Of a stretch of 55,584 bases of DNA, positions 9,501 through 18,574 are shown one piece after another (within the stretch, counting starts at the first letter, position 1; each line of letters begins with the position of its first letter). Source of the stretch: Lacticaseibacillus mingshuiensis (GTDB taxonomy: Bacteria; Bacillota; Bacilli; Lactobacillales; Lactobacillaceae); the NCBI RefSeq assembly GCF_016861785.1, contig NZ_BOLS01000017.1:1-55584 (forward strand). Direction: 5' to 3'. The notes below the pieces were generated by a model. It was given only the letters and a program-made list of their open reading frames with translations, was not told where the DNA came from and did no database searches. The position numbers were made by a program, and so were the translations under genes.

Positions 9501-10086
9501 TGACAATGTCGCTGACCCGAGCCAAATTATCGTCAGTCGTCTGCAGTTCGTGCTCGGCCTTCAATTTTTGCTGCTTATACTTGAAAACACCAGCGGCCTC
9601 TTCCAGAATCCCGCGACGGTCCTGAGGCTTGCTATTAAAGATTGCCTCCACGCGGCCCTGAGAAATAAAGGAAAAACTTTCCTTACCCAGACCCGAGTCC
9701 ATGAAGAGGTCCACAATATCCTTCAGCCGGACCTGCTGATTATTGATCAGAAATTCCGATTCGCCATCACGATAAAGCCGGCGACAGACTGTGACCGTCG
9801 CCGGCTGTTCTTTGAGATAGCCATCTGAATTGTCGAACGTCATGAGCACTTCGGCCCGGTTGAGCGGCGGGCGCGTGGCGGTACCGGCAAAAATGACGTC
9901 CCCCATTTTCTCGCCGCGCAGGCTCTTGGCGCTTTGCTCCCCCAGCGTCCACCTGATCGCCTCGGTGATGTTGCTTTTCCCGCTGCCGTTTGGGCCAACG
10001 ATACCGGTCAGGCCAGGGACAAAATCGATCTCGGTCTTATCGGCAAATGATTTGAAGCCATTGATCACAAGGTGCGTTAACTGCAT
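6535..10086 (-). CDS. smc: chromosome partition protein SMC
   Basis: The condensin-type ATPase that organises and segregates the chromosome together with ScpA and ScpB. At 1183 residues it has full family length. The Walker A GPNGSGKSN lies near residue 32. Two long coiled-coil arms, very rich in Ala and Gln, flank a hinge at about 510-650, and the C-terminal head carries the signature SLLSGGERALTAI and Walker B ILDEVEASLD. The arms are unusually Ala/Gln-rich, consistent with the GC-rich genome. It begins 15 nt after rnc with only a weak GAGAG Shine-Dalgarno, so coupling to rnc is likely. Confidence 0.98.
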   Translation of the reverse strand: MQLTHLVINGFKSFADKTEIDFVPGLTGIVGPNGSGKSNITEAIRWTLGEQSAKSLRGEKMGDVIFAGTATRPPLNRAEVLMTFDNSDGYLKEQPATVTVCRRLYRDGESEFLINNQQVRLKDIVDLFMDSGLGKESFSFISQGRVEAIFNSKPQDRRGILEEAAGVFKYKQQKLKAEHELQTTDDNLARVSDIVSELQRQVAPLAEQASLARDYERLSGDYHASHQALLALEIAQLAAERSQTDADATITKQTVTALTSKIAHLEDRSEKLTAADQTYEAQLTALNDAILSASMKLESLTGEANLSAERATNAEATLSDLREREQAARDQLAAAAEKIKELTAHQTENDQAAKQVAAQLDAQTQAAATPAQLQAQLESARADYIDLLQQQARAANDVASIQKDQQLAENQNAAATARLNDLRTQLAAQQAQVNALTAQNTADRDAKKQAQAALAAAENQAASLQRDYADISDRYQKGYSLFQRAKSRYETLQELKEDYAGFFAGVRVVLKQKATLTGVIGAVAELVTVPAAYQQALDIALGANLQAIITEDETAAKNAIAYLKKTRSGRATFLPLSVIRPRPLPANVQQALVGRNGFIGVAKDLVSYDPRLENVMANLMGSLVVAQDMDAAIALANVSGHRYRIVTLEGDLINPGGSMTGGQVKQTGSSPLARNQEVTELKAQLRQMVDALKAQQQKQKEAHEALGTAQQQRQALQEAASDAAAKVEGSDAQLAAQQSQLTQLDRQTQATALSADGGQDLAGRLAAAQEASAQADAAVKAGDQLIETLKAQVAAASSSAADQQAALTQLKTRAALLASDHKTTAQQLAQWQENRVQAKQTVDQLTARIAAITKGATQSAQDKEDRQKTISDLKASLATMKANQDDLTKTKAANRGELSQVSAQITTAYTQQHTALTEQEQQSVSLNRIKINIDNRLTTLAEDYQLTYEAALADTKLTPADLPTLRSQLKLLKRGIDDLGPVNPNAITEYDNVKTRFDFLVKQQGDLNLAKDQLLATMGELDEEVKGRFKEIFDKTNAAFKEIFPKMFGGGHAHLSLTDPDDLLNTGIEIAAEPPGKKLSRLSLLSGGERALTAIVLLFAILQVRPVPFSILDEVEASLDEVNVNRFGEFLRHYASDTQFIVITHRRGTMLAANMLYGVTMQESGVSKMVAVSLDQVNHEEAQ

Positions 10087-10101
10087 AAAAGGTCTCTCAT
10101 T

Positions 10102-10800
10102 TCACTTGGCTTTGAGCGTGGTCAGCGCATCTTGCGCCGCCGCTTGTTCAGCCGCTTTTTTACTACGTCCACTGCCACTGCCGAGGATCTTGCCATCCAC
10201 AGCGACTTCAACGGAAAAACTGCGATCATTCGCCGGGCCACTTTCCGAAAGCAGCCGGTATTCGATCGCGACCTCGCCGCCTTGCTGGACAAATTCCTGT
10301 AATTCCGTCTTATGATCCATGTCCGCCGCAAATTCGCCAGCATCGATCTTTGGAAAGATCACCTGCTCCGCAAACTTGATGACGGCGCCGCGCCCCTGAT
10401 CAAGATACAACGCGCCATTGAAGGCCTCAAACAGATCTTCAAGCAGCGTCTTGCGCTTGCGAGCGCCTGCCGCCTCTTCGCCTTTGCCGAGCTTGATGTA
10501 CTGGTCAAAGTGCGCTTCCTTGGAAAACGCCGAGAAGCTCTTGGTCTGCACGATCGCCGCCCGCATTCGGGTCAATTTGCCCTCGGGCTGGTCCGGGTAA
10601 TGGCGGTAGATGTAATCCGAGACCGTCAGCTCAAGCACCGCATCGCCGAGAAATTCAAGCCGCTCGTTATCCTTAAGGCCGAGTTCTTTATGTTCGTTGA
10701 CGTAAGATGAATGCGTGAAGGCCTCATCCAAGATCGCCAAATTCTTAAACTCGACGCCGTACCGTTGTCTCAACTCGCTGACAAACTCTGAAGCGACCAT
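10102..10800 (-). CDS. rnc: ribonuclease III
   Basis: Double-strand-specific endoribonuclease that processes rRNA precursors and structured mRNAs. It has 232 residues, with the catalytic signature NERLEFLGDAVLEL at 45-58, catalytic Glu/Asp partners further on (EDLFEAFNGALYLD), and a C-terminal double-stranded-RNA-binding domain from about 160 (HKTELQEFVQQ; SGRSKKAAEQAAA). The ATG at 10800 has AAGGAGG 6 nt upstream and is preferred over a start 8 codons earlier. It heads the rnc-smc-ftsY operon, downstream of the oppA terminator. Confidence 0.97.
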   Translation of the reverse strand: MVASEFVSELRQRYGVEFKNLAILDEAFTHSSYVNEHKELGLKDNERLEFLGDAVLELTVSDYIYRHYPDQPEGKLTRMRAAIVQTKSFSAFSKEAHFDQYIKLGKGEEAAGARKRKTLLEDLFEAFNGALYLDQGRGAVIKFAEQVIFPKIDAGEFAADMDHKTELQEFVQQGGEVAIEYRLLSESGPANDRSFSVEVAVDGKILGSGSGRSKKAAEQAAAQDALTTLKAK

Positions 10801-10846
10801 ATTTTCCTCCTTGAAAGTTCCCACTGCCTAGTAATTAGTCTATTTT

Positions 10847-10874
10847 ATTATACAAGAGCTGACACAAAAAGGCA
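10847..10874 (-). promoter_or_regulatory. possible promoter of rnc-smc-ftsY
   Basis: Minus strand TATAAT (10847-10852) is perfect, but the best -35, TGCCTT at 16 bp, is poor and lies within the oppA terminator stem. Confidence 0.45.
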
Positions 10875-10896
10875 CCCGCAATTGCGAGTGCCTTTT
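10866..10896 (-). terminator. terminator of oppA
   Basis: A 10-bp stem (AGGCACTCGC/GCGGGTGCCT, one G-T pair) with an AATT loop and five T on the minus strand, directly after the oppA stop. Confidence 0.9.
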
Positions 10897-10906
10897 AGAC
10901 CTAGAA

Positions 10907-12676
10907 TTACTTCGAGGTAACGGAGACATCAGCCCAGCTAGAGGTCGGCTGAAGGCTAAGCCCCTTAACACGGTTGGTCACAGCATACAGATCCTTGATG
11001 TAAAGGGTCGGGATGACGTAGGCCTGATCGTGCATGTACTGCTGCCACTGATGGAACTGATCGATCCGGTAATCCGTATCGAAGGCCTTGTCGCTGTTCA
11101 TGTTCTTCAGCAATTCGGTGTTCTTAGCAGTGACGAAGCGTTCCCAGTTGAATGGTGCCGCTTCGGAGTACAGATCATCCTGGGAAGGTTCTCTGGACAT
11201 GGACCAGCCAGAATCATACATATCAACGTTAGACGCGTCGTTCATGACCGCATCCTGCCATGCGTTAGCATCCATTGGCTTGCCGCCGGTGTAGACAACG
11301 TGCAGACCGATCTTCTTCCATGCCTGCATGTAAGTCTTGTTCATCAGCTCGGTGTTCTGGTTGCCAGAAATGGTTGCCCAGTTGATGGTCAGCTTCGAGC
11401 CATCTGGGTTCGTCCGGTAGCCGTCTTTGCCCTTCTTGTAGCCTGCCTTGTCAAGGAGATCTTCAGCCTTCTTCAAGCTGTAAGGATATGCCTTGATGGA
11501 GCTGTCACTCCACTTGCCAAATGCAGGCGGAATGAGGGTCGCAAGTTGCGAGCCGGTGTCTGGATAGAGCTTTTCAGCCACGCCCTTGACGTTCATTGCG
11601 TAAGCGATCGCAAGACGAAGACTCTTGTTGTTCATCTTCGCGTCCTTGTTCATCACGTTCTTGCCGGTCTTGGAGTCCCACTTGCCGACCTTGAAGCCCA
11701 TGTATGAATAGGAAAGCGGATCTTTGCCAATGACGGTGACCTTGTCAGAGTCCTTGACCTTCGCATAAGAGGTCGGTCCGATGGCAAGCATGTCGTACTT
11801 GGCGGCAGCTGCGGCGGTCGGTGCCTGGTTAGGCGAAACAACTTCGAAGGTGATCTTCGCAAGCTGCGGCTTCTTGCCGTAGTAATACTCGTTTGGTACG
11901 AACTCAGCAGACTGACCAGAAACGAGTTTGGTCATCTTGTATGGGCCGTAGAAGATCGGGTTCTTACGAATCTGATCAGAGGAAATGAGCTTGTTGAAGG
12001 CGATGCCCTTCAGGTAGTGATAAGGAACAGCACTTTCCCAGATAAAGCCGTTACCAGAAGTGTTCATGCCAGGCTTCATCTGCTTGAAGTGAATAACGAC
12101 CTTCAAGCCGTCATCGCCATCAGGCATCTCGATCCCGGAAATGGTCTTTGCGGTGCCTGCGTGGTATTCCGCCATGCCGACAATGTTCTGCAAAGACTCG
12201 GTGTAACGCTGGCTCTGAGTACCCTTGTTGGCGATGATCTCGTAGGCGTATTCAACGTCTTTTGCGACCAAGGACTTGCCATCGGACCACTTCACCTTAG
12301 GATTGATCGTGATGGTCGCCGTCTTCGCGTCATCGTCCAACTTGATGTCAGCCGCGCCGCCCTTAACAAAGGCGTAGCTATCATCAACTTTGAACAGGCT
12401 TTCGTTGGCGAACTGAATGACATCGGAGTCAACCGCGTCAACGGAAAGTTCGTTAGAGAAGATCCCGGTGAACGGAGAAGCTGACTGCTCGCCATACTTG
12501 AAGGTTGCGCCAGAAACGCTCTTCTTGTTGTTTGTCGTATACGGCTTGATCTTGGACGTATCAGCGTTTGAGCTGGTCGTCTTTTTGCTGCTTGAGCTAT
12601 TGCTACCACAAGCCGCAAGTGTTACGGCCGCGATGCTGGTAAACATCAGCGTGCCGATAACTTTCGCTTTATTCAT
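10907..12676 (-). CDS. oppA: oligopeptide ABC transporter substrate-binding lipoprotein
   Basis: Extracytoplasmic peptide-binding protein of the SBP family 5, anchored to the membrane by lipid. It has 589 residues, with a signal peptide and lipobox TLAACGSN (lipidated Cys23), a Ser/Lys-rich linker, then the binding domain (KWSDGKSLVAKDVEYAYEII; LRLAIAYAMNVKGVAEKLYP). I use the ATG at 12676, which has AGGGGG 7 nt upstream; an upstream in-frame TTG is less likely. It lies last after oppD-F-B-C but has its own strong promoter, allowing the binding protein to be made in excess of the permease. Confidence 0.95.
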   Translation of the reverse strand: MNKAKVIGTLMFTSIAAVTLAACGSNSSSSKKTTSSNADTSKIKPYTTNNKKSVSGATFKYGEQSASPFTGIFSNELSVDAVDSDVIQFANESLFKVDDSYAFVKGGAADIKLDDDAKTATITINPKVKWSDGKSLVAKDVEYAYEIIANKGTQSQRYTESLQNIVGMAEYHAGTAKTISGIEMPDGDDGLKVVIHFKQMKPGMNTSGNGFIWESAVPYHYLKGIAFNKLISSDQIRKNPIFYGPYKMTKLVSGQSAEFVPNEYYYGKKPQLAKITFEVVSPNQAPTAAAAAKYDMLAIGPTSYAKVKDSDKVTVIGKDPLSYSYMGFKVGKWDSKTGKNVMNKDAKMNNKSLRLAIAYAMNVKGVAEKLYPDTGSQLATLIPPAFGKWSDSSIKAYPYSLKKAEDLLDKAGYKKGKDGYRTNPDGSKLTINWATISGNQNTELMNKTYMQAWKKIGLHVVYTGGKPMDANAWQDAVMNDASNVDMYDSGWSMSREPSQDDLYSEAAPFNWERFVTAKNTELLKNMNSDKAFDTDYRIDQFHQWQQYMHDQAYVIPTLYIKDLYAVTNRVKGLSLQPTSSWADVSVTSK

Positions 12677-12743
12677 TGCCAAACCCCCTAAAATTTGAGC
12701 AACTTACTAGAAACTCGTTCGCTTCTTTGCTCCTGTGACTATG

Positions 12744-12772
12744 ATGATACATTATGAGAAAACGATTGTAAA
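12744..12772 (-). promoter_or_regulatory. sigma-A promoter of oppA
   Basis: Minus strand TTTACA (12767-12772), 17-bp spacer, TATCAT (12744-12749), in the oppC-oppA gap. The untranslated leader would be about 60 nt. Confidence 0.75.
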
Positions 12773-12816
12773 GCTTAAATTTCGCTCAGAATACAATTAA
12801 ATTCAGAAATCGGTCA

Positions 12817-13731
12817 TCAGGTCCGCTGACGGGCATCTGCGGCGCGGCGAATCGCGTTACCGAAGAAGCTGATCGACAGGGCCAACACCATGATCAACAG
12901 CGATGCTGGCAGCCAGACCCACGGATAGGCCGTGATGATATCTGGGTCGTTCGCATAGGCAATCATCGTCCCCAAGGATGGCGTGTCAGGCGGCAGCCCG
13001 AAGCCAAGGTAGGACAGCCCCACTTCGAGCCCGATGTTCCCAGCGATGCCCAAAGTCAGATCCGTGATGATCATGGACGAGATATTCGGAATCAGCTCAC
13101 GCCACATGATCGTAAAATTAGAAGTCCCTGACGTTTTCGAAGCCGCGATATAATCTCGACTGGCCTGGGAGAAAATGAGCGAGCGCATGAGTCGCGTCGT
13201 CCCCATCCACCCAAAGGCCGAAATGATCAGGACCAAGGTGACAGCGTTGTAGTGCGTCGTGATTTTCACGAGCAAGATGATGACCAGGGTTGTCGGGATG
13301 ATCATGAAGAAATCAACGATACGCATCACAACATTGTCGAGGATGCCGCCAAAATACCCACAGATCGTCCCAACGATCAGGCCGATGAATTCGGTGATCA
13401 AGGTGACCGAGACCCCGATCAAGATCGAGTTACGACCGCCGAGCATCAGGTAGTTCCAGACATCACGGCCCGATGGATCGGCGCCGAGAATGTGGCCATC
13501 TTGGCCCGGGGCAAGGAAGCGATCCAGCAAGGAGGCTTCGGTGACCTTATCCTGGTTGAGCAGACTGCCCCAAACAGTGATTCCGATCAGCAAGGTGGCG
13601 GCAATGACCAAGGAGATCATCGCGACTTTATCATGGCGCAATTCACGCCAGATGACCTTGAAGCCAGAGGGTGTCTCGGACATTGTATTCGCGTTTGTTT
13701 CTACAGCATCGACCATATTTTTGTTTTCCAT
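12817..13731 (-). CDS. oppC: oligopeptide ABC transporter permease OppC
   Basis: One of two membrane-spanning subunits of the peptide importer. It has 304 residues: a cytoplasmic N-terminal stretch, a first transmembrane helix (AMISLVIAATLLIGITVWG), the OppC N-terminal feature GADPSGRDVWNYL, then five helices of the BPD_transp_1 fold. The EAA-type coupling loop is visible as YIAASKTSGTSNFTIMWREL. Start ATG with a GGGGGG sequence upstream; 13 nt from oppB. Part of the oppDFBC operon. Confidence 0.95.
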   Translation of the reverse strand: MENKNMVDAVETNANTMSETPSGFKVIWRELRHDKVAMISLVIAATLLIGITVWGSLLNQDKVTEASLLDRFLAPGQDGHILGADPSGRDVWNYLMLGGRNSILIGVSVTLITEFIGLIVGTICGYFGGILDNVVMRIVDFFMIIPTTLVIILLVKITTHYNAVTLVLIISAFGWMGTTRLMRSLIFSQASRDYIAASKTSGTSNFTIMWRELIPNISSMIITDLTLGIAGNIGLEVGLSYLGFGLPPDTPSLGTMIAYANDPDIITAYPWVWLPASLLIMVLALSISFFGNAIRRAADARQRT

Positions 13732-13744
13732 CGTCGATCCCCCC

Positions 13745-14710
13745 TTACTCGATCCGGATCCGCGGATCCACGATCGACATGATGATATCGGAAAGCAAGT
13801 TCCCCATCAGTGTCATCAGCCCGAACAACAAGGTCAGCGAGGTGATGATCGGATAGTCGTTGCTGTTCATCGAATCGATGAACAACTTCCCCATCCCAGG
13901 ATAGGAGAAGACGTTTTCGATGAAGACCGACCCACCGATCAAACCGGTGATGGTATTCCCCATGAACGCCGCGATCGGCAGCAGGGAGTTCCGCAAAATG
14001 TGGCGGTCAAAGACGATGCGTTCCGGCACCCCTTTGGCACGCGCGGTCCGCGTGAAGTCTTCCTGCGTGTTATCGATGATCCCAGACCGCAGATACTGGA
14101 TGATCCCAGTAGTCGAGATCACGGAGGACAAAATGGCTGGCAGGATCATATGGTAAATACGGCTGAAGAACTTGGCGAGCAAGCCGTCAGCGGCGATCGA
14201 GATCGAACCAGTGGTTGGGAACCAGCCGAGCTGGTAACCGAAGAGCCACAGACCAAGCAGGTAGAAAACAAAGCCTGGGATGGCAATAATGGCAAATGCG
14301 TAAAAGGAGATCCCGCCGTCAATATGGGTGCCCTGGTAGCGGCCGGCCAAAACGCCAAGCGGCACCGCGATCAGATACGTCAGCAAAACGGAGAACAGCG
14401 ACAGCCAAATAGTGTTGCCGGCACGTTCAGCGATCAAGTTGATGACCGGAACCTTGTAGGCATAAGACATGCCAAGGTCGCCGTGCAAAATGTTGCCGAT
14501 CCAGCGGAAATATTGAACAGGTAATGGATCCAGCAACCCTAATTCCTTTTTAATGGCCTGAATCTGATTGAGGTCCATTTGCGGTGAGAGCTTCCCTGAA
14601 CCGGTGAATGGATCCCCTGGCATCAGTTTGGCCAAGAAGAAAACGATCAGTGACAAAATGATGATCTGCGGGACCATGATGAGGACCCGTCGGATAATTG
14701 TCTTCCACAT
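13745..14710 (-). CDS. oppB: oligopeptide ABC transporter permease OppB
   Basis: Second permease subunit, 321 residues. It starts MWKTIIRRVLIMVPQIIILS with the usual first helix followed by FFLAKLMPGDPF, typical of OppB/DppB. Six transmembrane helices in total; the coupling loop is FTRTARAKGVPERIVFDRHI. The start overlaps the oppF stop by one base (TAATG), so the two are coupled. Confidence 0.95.
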   Translation of the reverse strand: MWKTIIRRVLIMVPQIIILSLIVFFLAKLMPGDPFTGSGKLSPQMDLNQIQAIKKELGLLDPLPVQYFRWIGNILHGDLGMSYAYKVPVINLIAERAGNTIWLSLFSVLLTYLIAVPLGVLAGRYQGTHIDGGISFYAFAIIAIPGFVFYLLGLWLFGYQLGWFPTTGSISIAADGLLAKFFSRIYHMILPAILSSVISTTGIIQYLRSGIIDNTQEDFTRTARAKGVPERIVFDRHILRNSLLPIAAFMGNTITGLIGGSVFIENVFSYPGMGKLFIDSMNSNDYPIITSLTLLFGLMTLMGNLLSDIIMSIVDPRIRIE

Positions 14711-15672
14711 TACGCAAGGCCCCCCTTCAGCTTTTCGAGCTCCGAATCCGGCAGTGCGACTTGATGCGTGGCAGAGATCTGCTTCAGATCCAGGACACGG
14801 CCGTTTTCATTGTAGTAACGCGACTCCTCATCGCGATAGATGTGCTCGACTTCTTTGCGATGCGCCAGATCCGCTTCCCGAGTGGCTGGTGACATGCTTG
14901 GAATCGCTGACAAAAGACGTTGCGTGTAGATATGTAATGGATCCTTGTAGATATCTTCACGCGTGCCGATCTCAACGAACCGGCCGCGAGTCATGATCGC
15001 CATGTTTTTGCACATATGCTTCACGACACCAAGGTCATGTGAGATGAACAAATAGGAAATGTTATATTCCCGCTGAATCTGCTTCATGAAGTTCAGCACC
15101 TGCGCCTGCACGGACAGATCCAGGGCGGAAACAGGTTCATCGGCGACGATCAGCTTCGGGTTCGTGGAAACGGCCCGGGCGATGCCGATACGCTGACGCT
15201 GGCCACCTGAGAACTCGAATGGGTATTTGTACATCGAGTCCGCCGGCATCCCAACAATATCCAGCAGTTCACCGACGCGTTTGCGTTCCTCGGTATCGGA
15301 CATCCGTTCAAAATTGCGAATCGGCTCCGCGATGATGTCGCGGATACGCTTTTTCGGATTCAGACTCGACAAAGAGTCCTGGAAGATCATCTGGACATCT
15401 TTGTTGTAGTGAATCTTGCTCCGATTGCTCTTTTTGGTGATGTCGACGCCTTTGTAGATGATCTGGCCGCTGGTCGGCTTTTCAAGGCCGACGACCGCTT
15501 TGCCGATCGTGGACTTCCCTGAGCCGGATTCCCCGATCAGCCCGTAAGTCTCGCCTTCTTCAATATCGAAGTTGACCCCATCGACGGCGTACACATAATC
15601 CGTGACTCGATTAAAGAAACCGGAGCGAATCGGGTAGTGGATCTTTAAATTCTTGATCTCGATCATTGCCAT
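14710..15672 (-). CDS. oppF: oligopeptide ABC transporter ATP-binding protein OppF
   Basis: Cytoplasmic ATPase subunit, 320 residues. Walker [10 protein letters not shown] lies near residue 47, the Q-loop region MIFQDSLSSLNPKKRI near 95, the signature SGGQRQRIGIARA near 155 and Walker B LIVADEPVSALD near 175. The SSLNP Q-loop sequence is typical of OppF/DppF. The start chosen has GGAGGGG 10 nt upstream; an ATG two codons later is possible. It follows oppD by 7 nt and is coupled to oppB. Confidence 0.95.
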   Translation of the reverse strand: MAMIEIKNLKIHYPIRSGFFNRVTDYVYAVDGVNFDIEEGETYGLIGESGSGKSTIGKAVVGLEKPTSGQIIYKGVDITKKSNRSKIHYNKDVQMIFQDSLSSLNPKKRIRDIIAEPIRNFERMSDTEERKRVGELLDIVGMPADSMYKYPFEFSGGQRQRIGIARAVSTNPKLIVADEPVSALDLSVQAQVLNFMKQIQREYNISYLFISHDLGVVKHMCKNMAIMTRGRFVEIGTREDIYKDPLHIYTQRLLSAIPSMSPATREADLAHRKEVEHIYRDEESRYYNENGRVLDLKQISATHQVALPDSELEKLKGGLA

Positions 15673-15679
15673 GTGCTGC

Positions 15680-16711
15680 TCACCCCTCCGTTTGCGCCGT
15701 TAACGTGGATTCTGGTTCGTCCCTGAAATGGAAATGCTTATAGCAGGTGCACTGAACAAAATGGTTCGGCCCTACTTCATGCATTGTCGGATGCGCTTCA
15801 TGCGCCTCTTCTGGAATCCACGGAATCCGCTTGGCAAAGCGGCATGTGTCGACTTGCATTTCCTTCAAGGTCGGCACCACCCCATCGATGACATACAGTT
15901 CATCATCATCGGAATCGGCCTGTGGCATCGACCGCAGAAGACTCCGTGTGTACGGATGGGTCGGATGCTGGAAAATGTCGTAGACGCTGCCTGTTTCGAC
16001 CAGTTGCCCCGCATACATCACGGCCACCCGGTCCGCTGTTTCGGCCACGACCCCAAGATCATGCGTGATCAGGATGATGCCGGAATGCGTCTCTTTTTGA
16101 ATCTGCTTGAGCAAGTCGAGAATCTGGGCCTGAATGGTCACATCCAGCGCGGTGGTCGGCTCGTCGGCGATGATGATCGGCGGCTTGCAGGCGATCGCAA
16201 TGGCGATGACAACACGCTGCCGCATCCCACCGGACAACTCATGCGGATACTGGCGGAAAACACGTGGCGGGTTTGGAATGCCGACCTGGTCGAGCAGCTC
16301 GAGGACACGCTTTTCACGATCCTCTTTGTTGAGCTTTGTATGATAGACCAAGGTCTCGGCGATCTGATCGCCGATGCGCATCAGCGGGTTCAGCGCCGCC
16401 AACGGATCCTGGAAGATCATGCCGATATCATTGCCGCGAATGCGGTTATAGATCGGCTCGTTTAAGCCCACCAGATTCAGGTCGCTGTACAAAATGTCCC
16501 CAGTCACCTTGGCATTGGTCGGGTTATGCAACCCGATGATGCTGGTGGCCAGTGTACTTTTCCCTGAGCCTGATTCACCCACGATCGCGAGCACCTCGTC
16601 CTTTTTCAAGGTCAAGTTGACATCATCGACCGCATCGTAAAAATCGTCCCCGACACGAAATGCAGTGTGCAGATGCTGGATATCTAAAAGCAGATCCCCT
16701 GGCTTATCCAC
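15680..16711 (-). CDS. oppD: oligopeptide ABC transporter ATP-binding protein OppD
   Basis: Cytoplasmic ATPase subunit, first gene of the opp operon. With a GTG start at 16711 it has 343 residues. This start is preferred to the ATG seven codons upstream because AAAGGGGGA sits about 7 nt before the GTG, inside the longer version. Walker A is GESGSGKST, the signature [14 protein letters not shown] and Walker [13 protein letters not shown]. The C-terminal oligopeptide-specific region keeps only two of the usual four cysteines ([11 protein letters not shown], where many homologues have RCP, and HFVQCTCY). Confidence 0.93.
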   Translation of the reverse strand: MDKPGDLLLDIQHLHTAFRVGDDFYDAVDDVNLTLKKDEVLAIVGESGSGKSTLATSIIGLHNPTNAKVTGDILYSDLNLVGLNEPIYNRIRGNDIGMIFQDPLAALNPLMRIGDQIAETLVYHTKLNKEDREKRVLELLDQVGIPNPPRVFRQYPHELSGGMRQRVVIAIAIACKPPIIIADEPTTALDVTIQAQILDLLKQIQKETHSGIILITHDLGVVAETADRVAVMYAGQLVETGSVYDIFQHPTHPYTRSLLRSMPQADSDDDELYVIDGVVPTLKEMQVDTCRFAKRIPWIPEEAHEAHPTMHEVGPNHFVQCTCYKHFHFRDEPESTLTAQTEG

Positions 16712-16793
16712 AGTGATTCCCCCTTTTTCCATCAAATCCCGACCAGATCTTAATGATGAGAGCCAGATTAGACTTCAAATGAATTTATGATTC

Positions 16794-16822
16794 ATTATAT
16801 ATAAGGCCCTGCGGATATGCAA
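16794..16822 (-). promoter_or_regulatory. sigma-A promoter of the opp operon
   Basis: Minus strand TTGCAT (16817-16822), 17-bp spacer, TATAAT (16794-16799). The untranslated leader would be about 75 nt. Confidence 0.75.
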
Positions 16823-17101
16823 GTTAAGTTCGCGATTGCCGCGCGGTTTTTATCAAATATTCGTGGCAAAAAAATAGCAGTTCGCAGGCCAGAAAAATCG
16901 GTTGCATTATCATTTTTGCGGACAGCATTTCTCATTTCTAAGACACAATTTCATTTTCGTTTGGAGATCGCAGACAAATGTCAGGCTGAGATGGACATAT
17001 CAGCCGCCACTCGACGGCCACGCCGCTTTCAATGCTCGAACCTCGATCCATCCAAAAAAAACGCAAAAAAATTGCCGGTTCCCGCCTTGCCGACGGGACA
17101 C
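16823..17101. other. gene-free stretch upstream of the opp promoter
   Basis: About 280 bp between the opp promoter and the acpP terminator. It is more AT-rich than the genes around it and I see no credible gene, RNA or long repeat. It is where regulation of opp would be expected, but I could not identify a CodY box or other operator with confidence. Confidence 0.5.
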
Positions 17102-17141
17102 AAAAAGAGGTCCCCCCTGCGAAATCAGAGGGGACCTCTTT
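17102..17141 (-). terminator. terminator of acpP
   Basis: AAAGAGGTCCCC pairs with GGGGACCTCTTT around a 12-15 nt loop; the minus strand ends in five T. Good intrinsic terminator downstream of acpP. Confidence 0.85.
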
Positions 17142-17191
17142 CATCATAACGCGCGATCGCATTTGACCACGCCGCAATTTCTTATCTCGTG

Positions 17192-17437
17192 TTAGTGCGC
17201 TTGATGGGTCATGACATACTGGACCGCGTCGCCCACCGTCACGATCTTTTCGGCATCCTCATCGGGAATCTCGGCCCCAAAGGTATCCTCGAGTTCAAGC
17301 ACGAACTCTACGATATCGATGGAATCGGCATCAAGGTCTTTTTTGAAGTTCAGGTCGTTTGAGATCTTCGCTTCCGGGATCTGAAAATGATCTTGAATCA
17401 ACCCAGAGATTTTTGCGAATACTTCTTGCTCAGTCAT
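17192..17437 (-). CDS. acpP: acyl carrier protein
   Basis: Carries growing acyl chains on a 4'-phosphopantetheine arm. The 81-residue acidic protein has the attachment motif DADSIDIVEF with Ser39 as the modified residue. The start at 17437 has AAGGAGG 5 nt upstream; the longer frame is not supported. It follows plsX, whose product makes acyl phosphate from acyl-ACP. It has its own promoter in the plsX-acpP gap. Confidence 0.96.
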   Translation of the reverse strand: MTEQEVFAKISGLIQDHFQIPEAKISNDLNFKKDLDADSIDIVEFVLELEDTFGAEIPDEDAEKIVTVGDAVQYVMTHQAH

Positions 17438-17467
17438 GACGTCCTCCTTGTGCTTAATACGCATTAC

Positions 17468-17496
17468 AGCATAGCGGTTTTACACGCCTTTGTCCA
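17468..17496 (-). promoter_or_regulatory. sigma-A promoter of acpP
   Basis: Minus strand TGGACA (17491-17496), 17-bp spacer, TATGCT (17468-17473). Confidence 0.6.
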
Positions 17497-17515
17497 CTTA
17501 TTTCACCTGGCCGGC

Positions 17516-18526
17516 TCAATCCTTAGGCGCGGTCACCGGATGGGCGCTGAACCAATCGACGACCTTGGTCAGCGTCTGCCCCTTCACCATCGCATCGATC
17601 TGCTTGACGGTGTAGTAGACCGCATCCGCATCCGCGCCGCCATGAGCTTTGACCACCGGCGCCTTCAGCCCAAGGAGCACCGCGCCGCCGTAACTGGACA
17701 CATCGAACGTCGAGGCGATGCCGCGGACCTGTTTTTGCAGCAGGAGGCCGCCGAGCTTGCCCTTGACCCCGCCGTTCATGATCGCGTCCTTGACCAAGTG
17801 CATGATCGACTTGGCCGTCCCTTCGATGGCCTTCAGGGTCGCGTTGCCCGTAAAGCCATCCGTGACCACGACATCCGCGACCCCGCGCAGCAGACTGTCA
17901 CTTTCGACATTACCGATAAAATCGATCCCGGGCAGCTCGGACAACAGCTGATACGTCGTCTGGTGGAGCTCATCGCCCTTGTTGGCCTCGGTGCCGTTGT
18001 TGAGCAGGCCGATGCGCGGGGCCTTGATGCCGCGCACATCGCGGGCGTAAAAATCACCCATGATCGCATATTGAATCAGTTGGGCAGCGCGGTTCTCCGC
18101 GTTCGCGCCGACATCGAGCATGTTGAAGCCGCGGCCATCCAGCGTCGGCAAGGTTGGCATCAGGCCTGGGCGATCGATGCCTTTGATGCGGCCGACAATG
18201 AACAAGCCCGCGGCCAGCAATGCCCCTGTCGAGCCGAGGGAAAAACACGCATCCGCTTCGCCGTTTTTCACCGCCTGGGCAGCCAGGACCATCGACGCAT
18301 TTTTCTTCGTGCGAATGGCACGGACCGGCTCGTCATCGCTATTGATCTTTTCGGTCGTGTGCACCAGCGTCAGCCGCTCATCGTTTTTGATCAGCGGGCG
18401 AATCTTGGTCTCGTCGCCATAAAGCAAAAACTCGACATCCTTGAGCTCGTCGCGTGCGCGCTCGACGCCTTGAATCACGACTTCCGGGGCATGGTCGCCG
18501 CCCATTGCATCCACTGCGATTTTCAT
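17516..18526 (-). CDS. plsX: phosphate acyltransferase PlsX
   Basis: Converts acyl-ACP to acyl phosphate, the donor for PlsY in the first step of phospholipid synthesis. It is a peripheral membrane enzyme. The 336-residue protein begins [20 protein letters not shown], the family hallmark, and has [13 protein letters not shown] near residue 140 and [20 protein letters not shown] near 210. It sits between recG and acpP, the usual Firmicutes order, and close to fakA, which supplies acyl phosphate from exogenous fatty acids. Confidence 0.97.
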   Translation of the reverse strand: MKIAVDAMGGDHAPEVVIQGVERARDELKDVEFLLYGDETKIRPLIKNDERLTLVHTTEKINSDDEPVRAIRTKKNASMVLAAQAVKNGEADACFSLGSTGALLAAGLFIVGRIKGIDRPGLMPTLPTLDGRGFNMLDVGANAENRAAQLIQYAIMGDFYARDVRGIKAPRIGLLNNGTEANKGDELHQTTYQLLSELPGIDFIGNVESDSLLRGVADVVVTDGFTGNATLKAIEGTAKSIMHLVKDAIMNGGVKGKLGGLLLQKQVRGIASTFDVSSYGGAVLLGLKAPVVKAHGGADADAVYYTVKQIDAMVKGQTLTKVVDWFSAHPVTAPKD

Positions 18527-18574
18527 CTGTCCAACTTCTTCCTATATAAAAGTCTGTTCAGTCTCTCAATTATA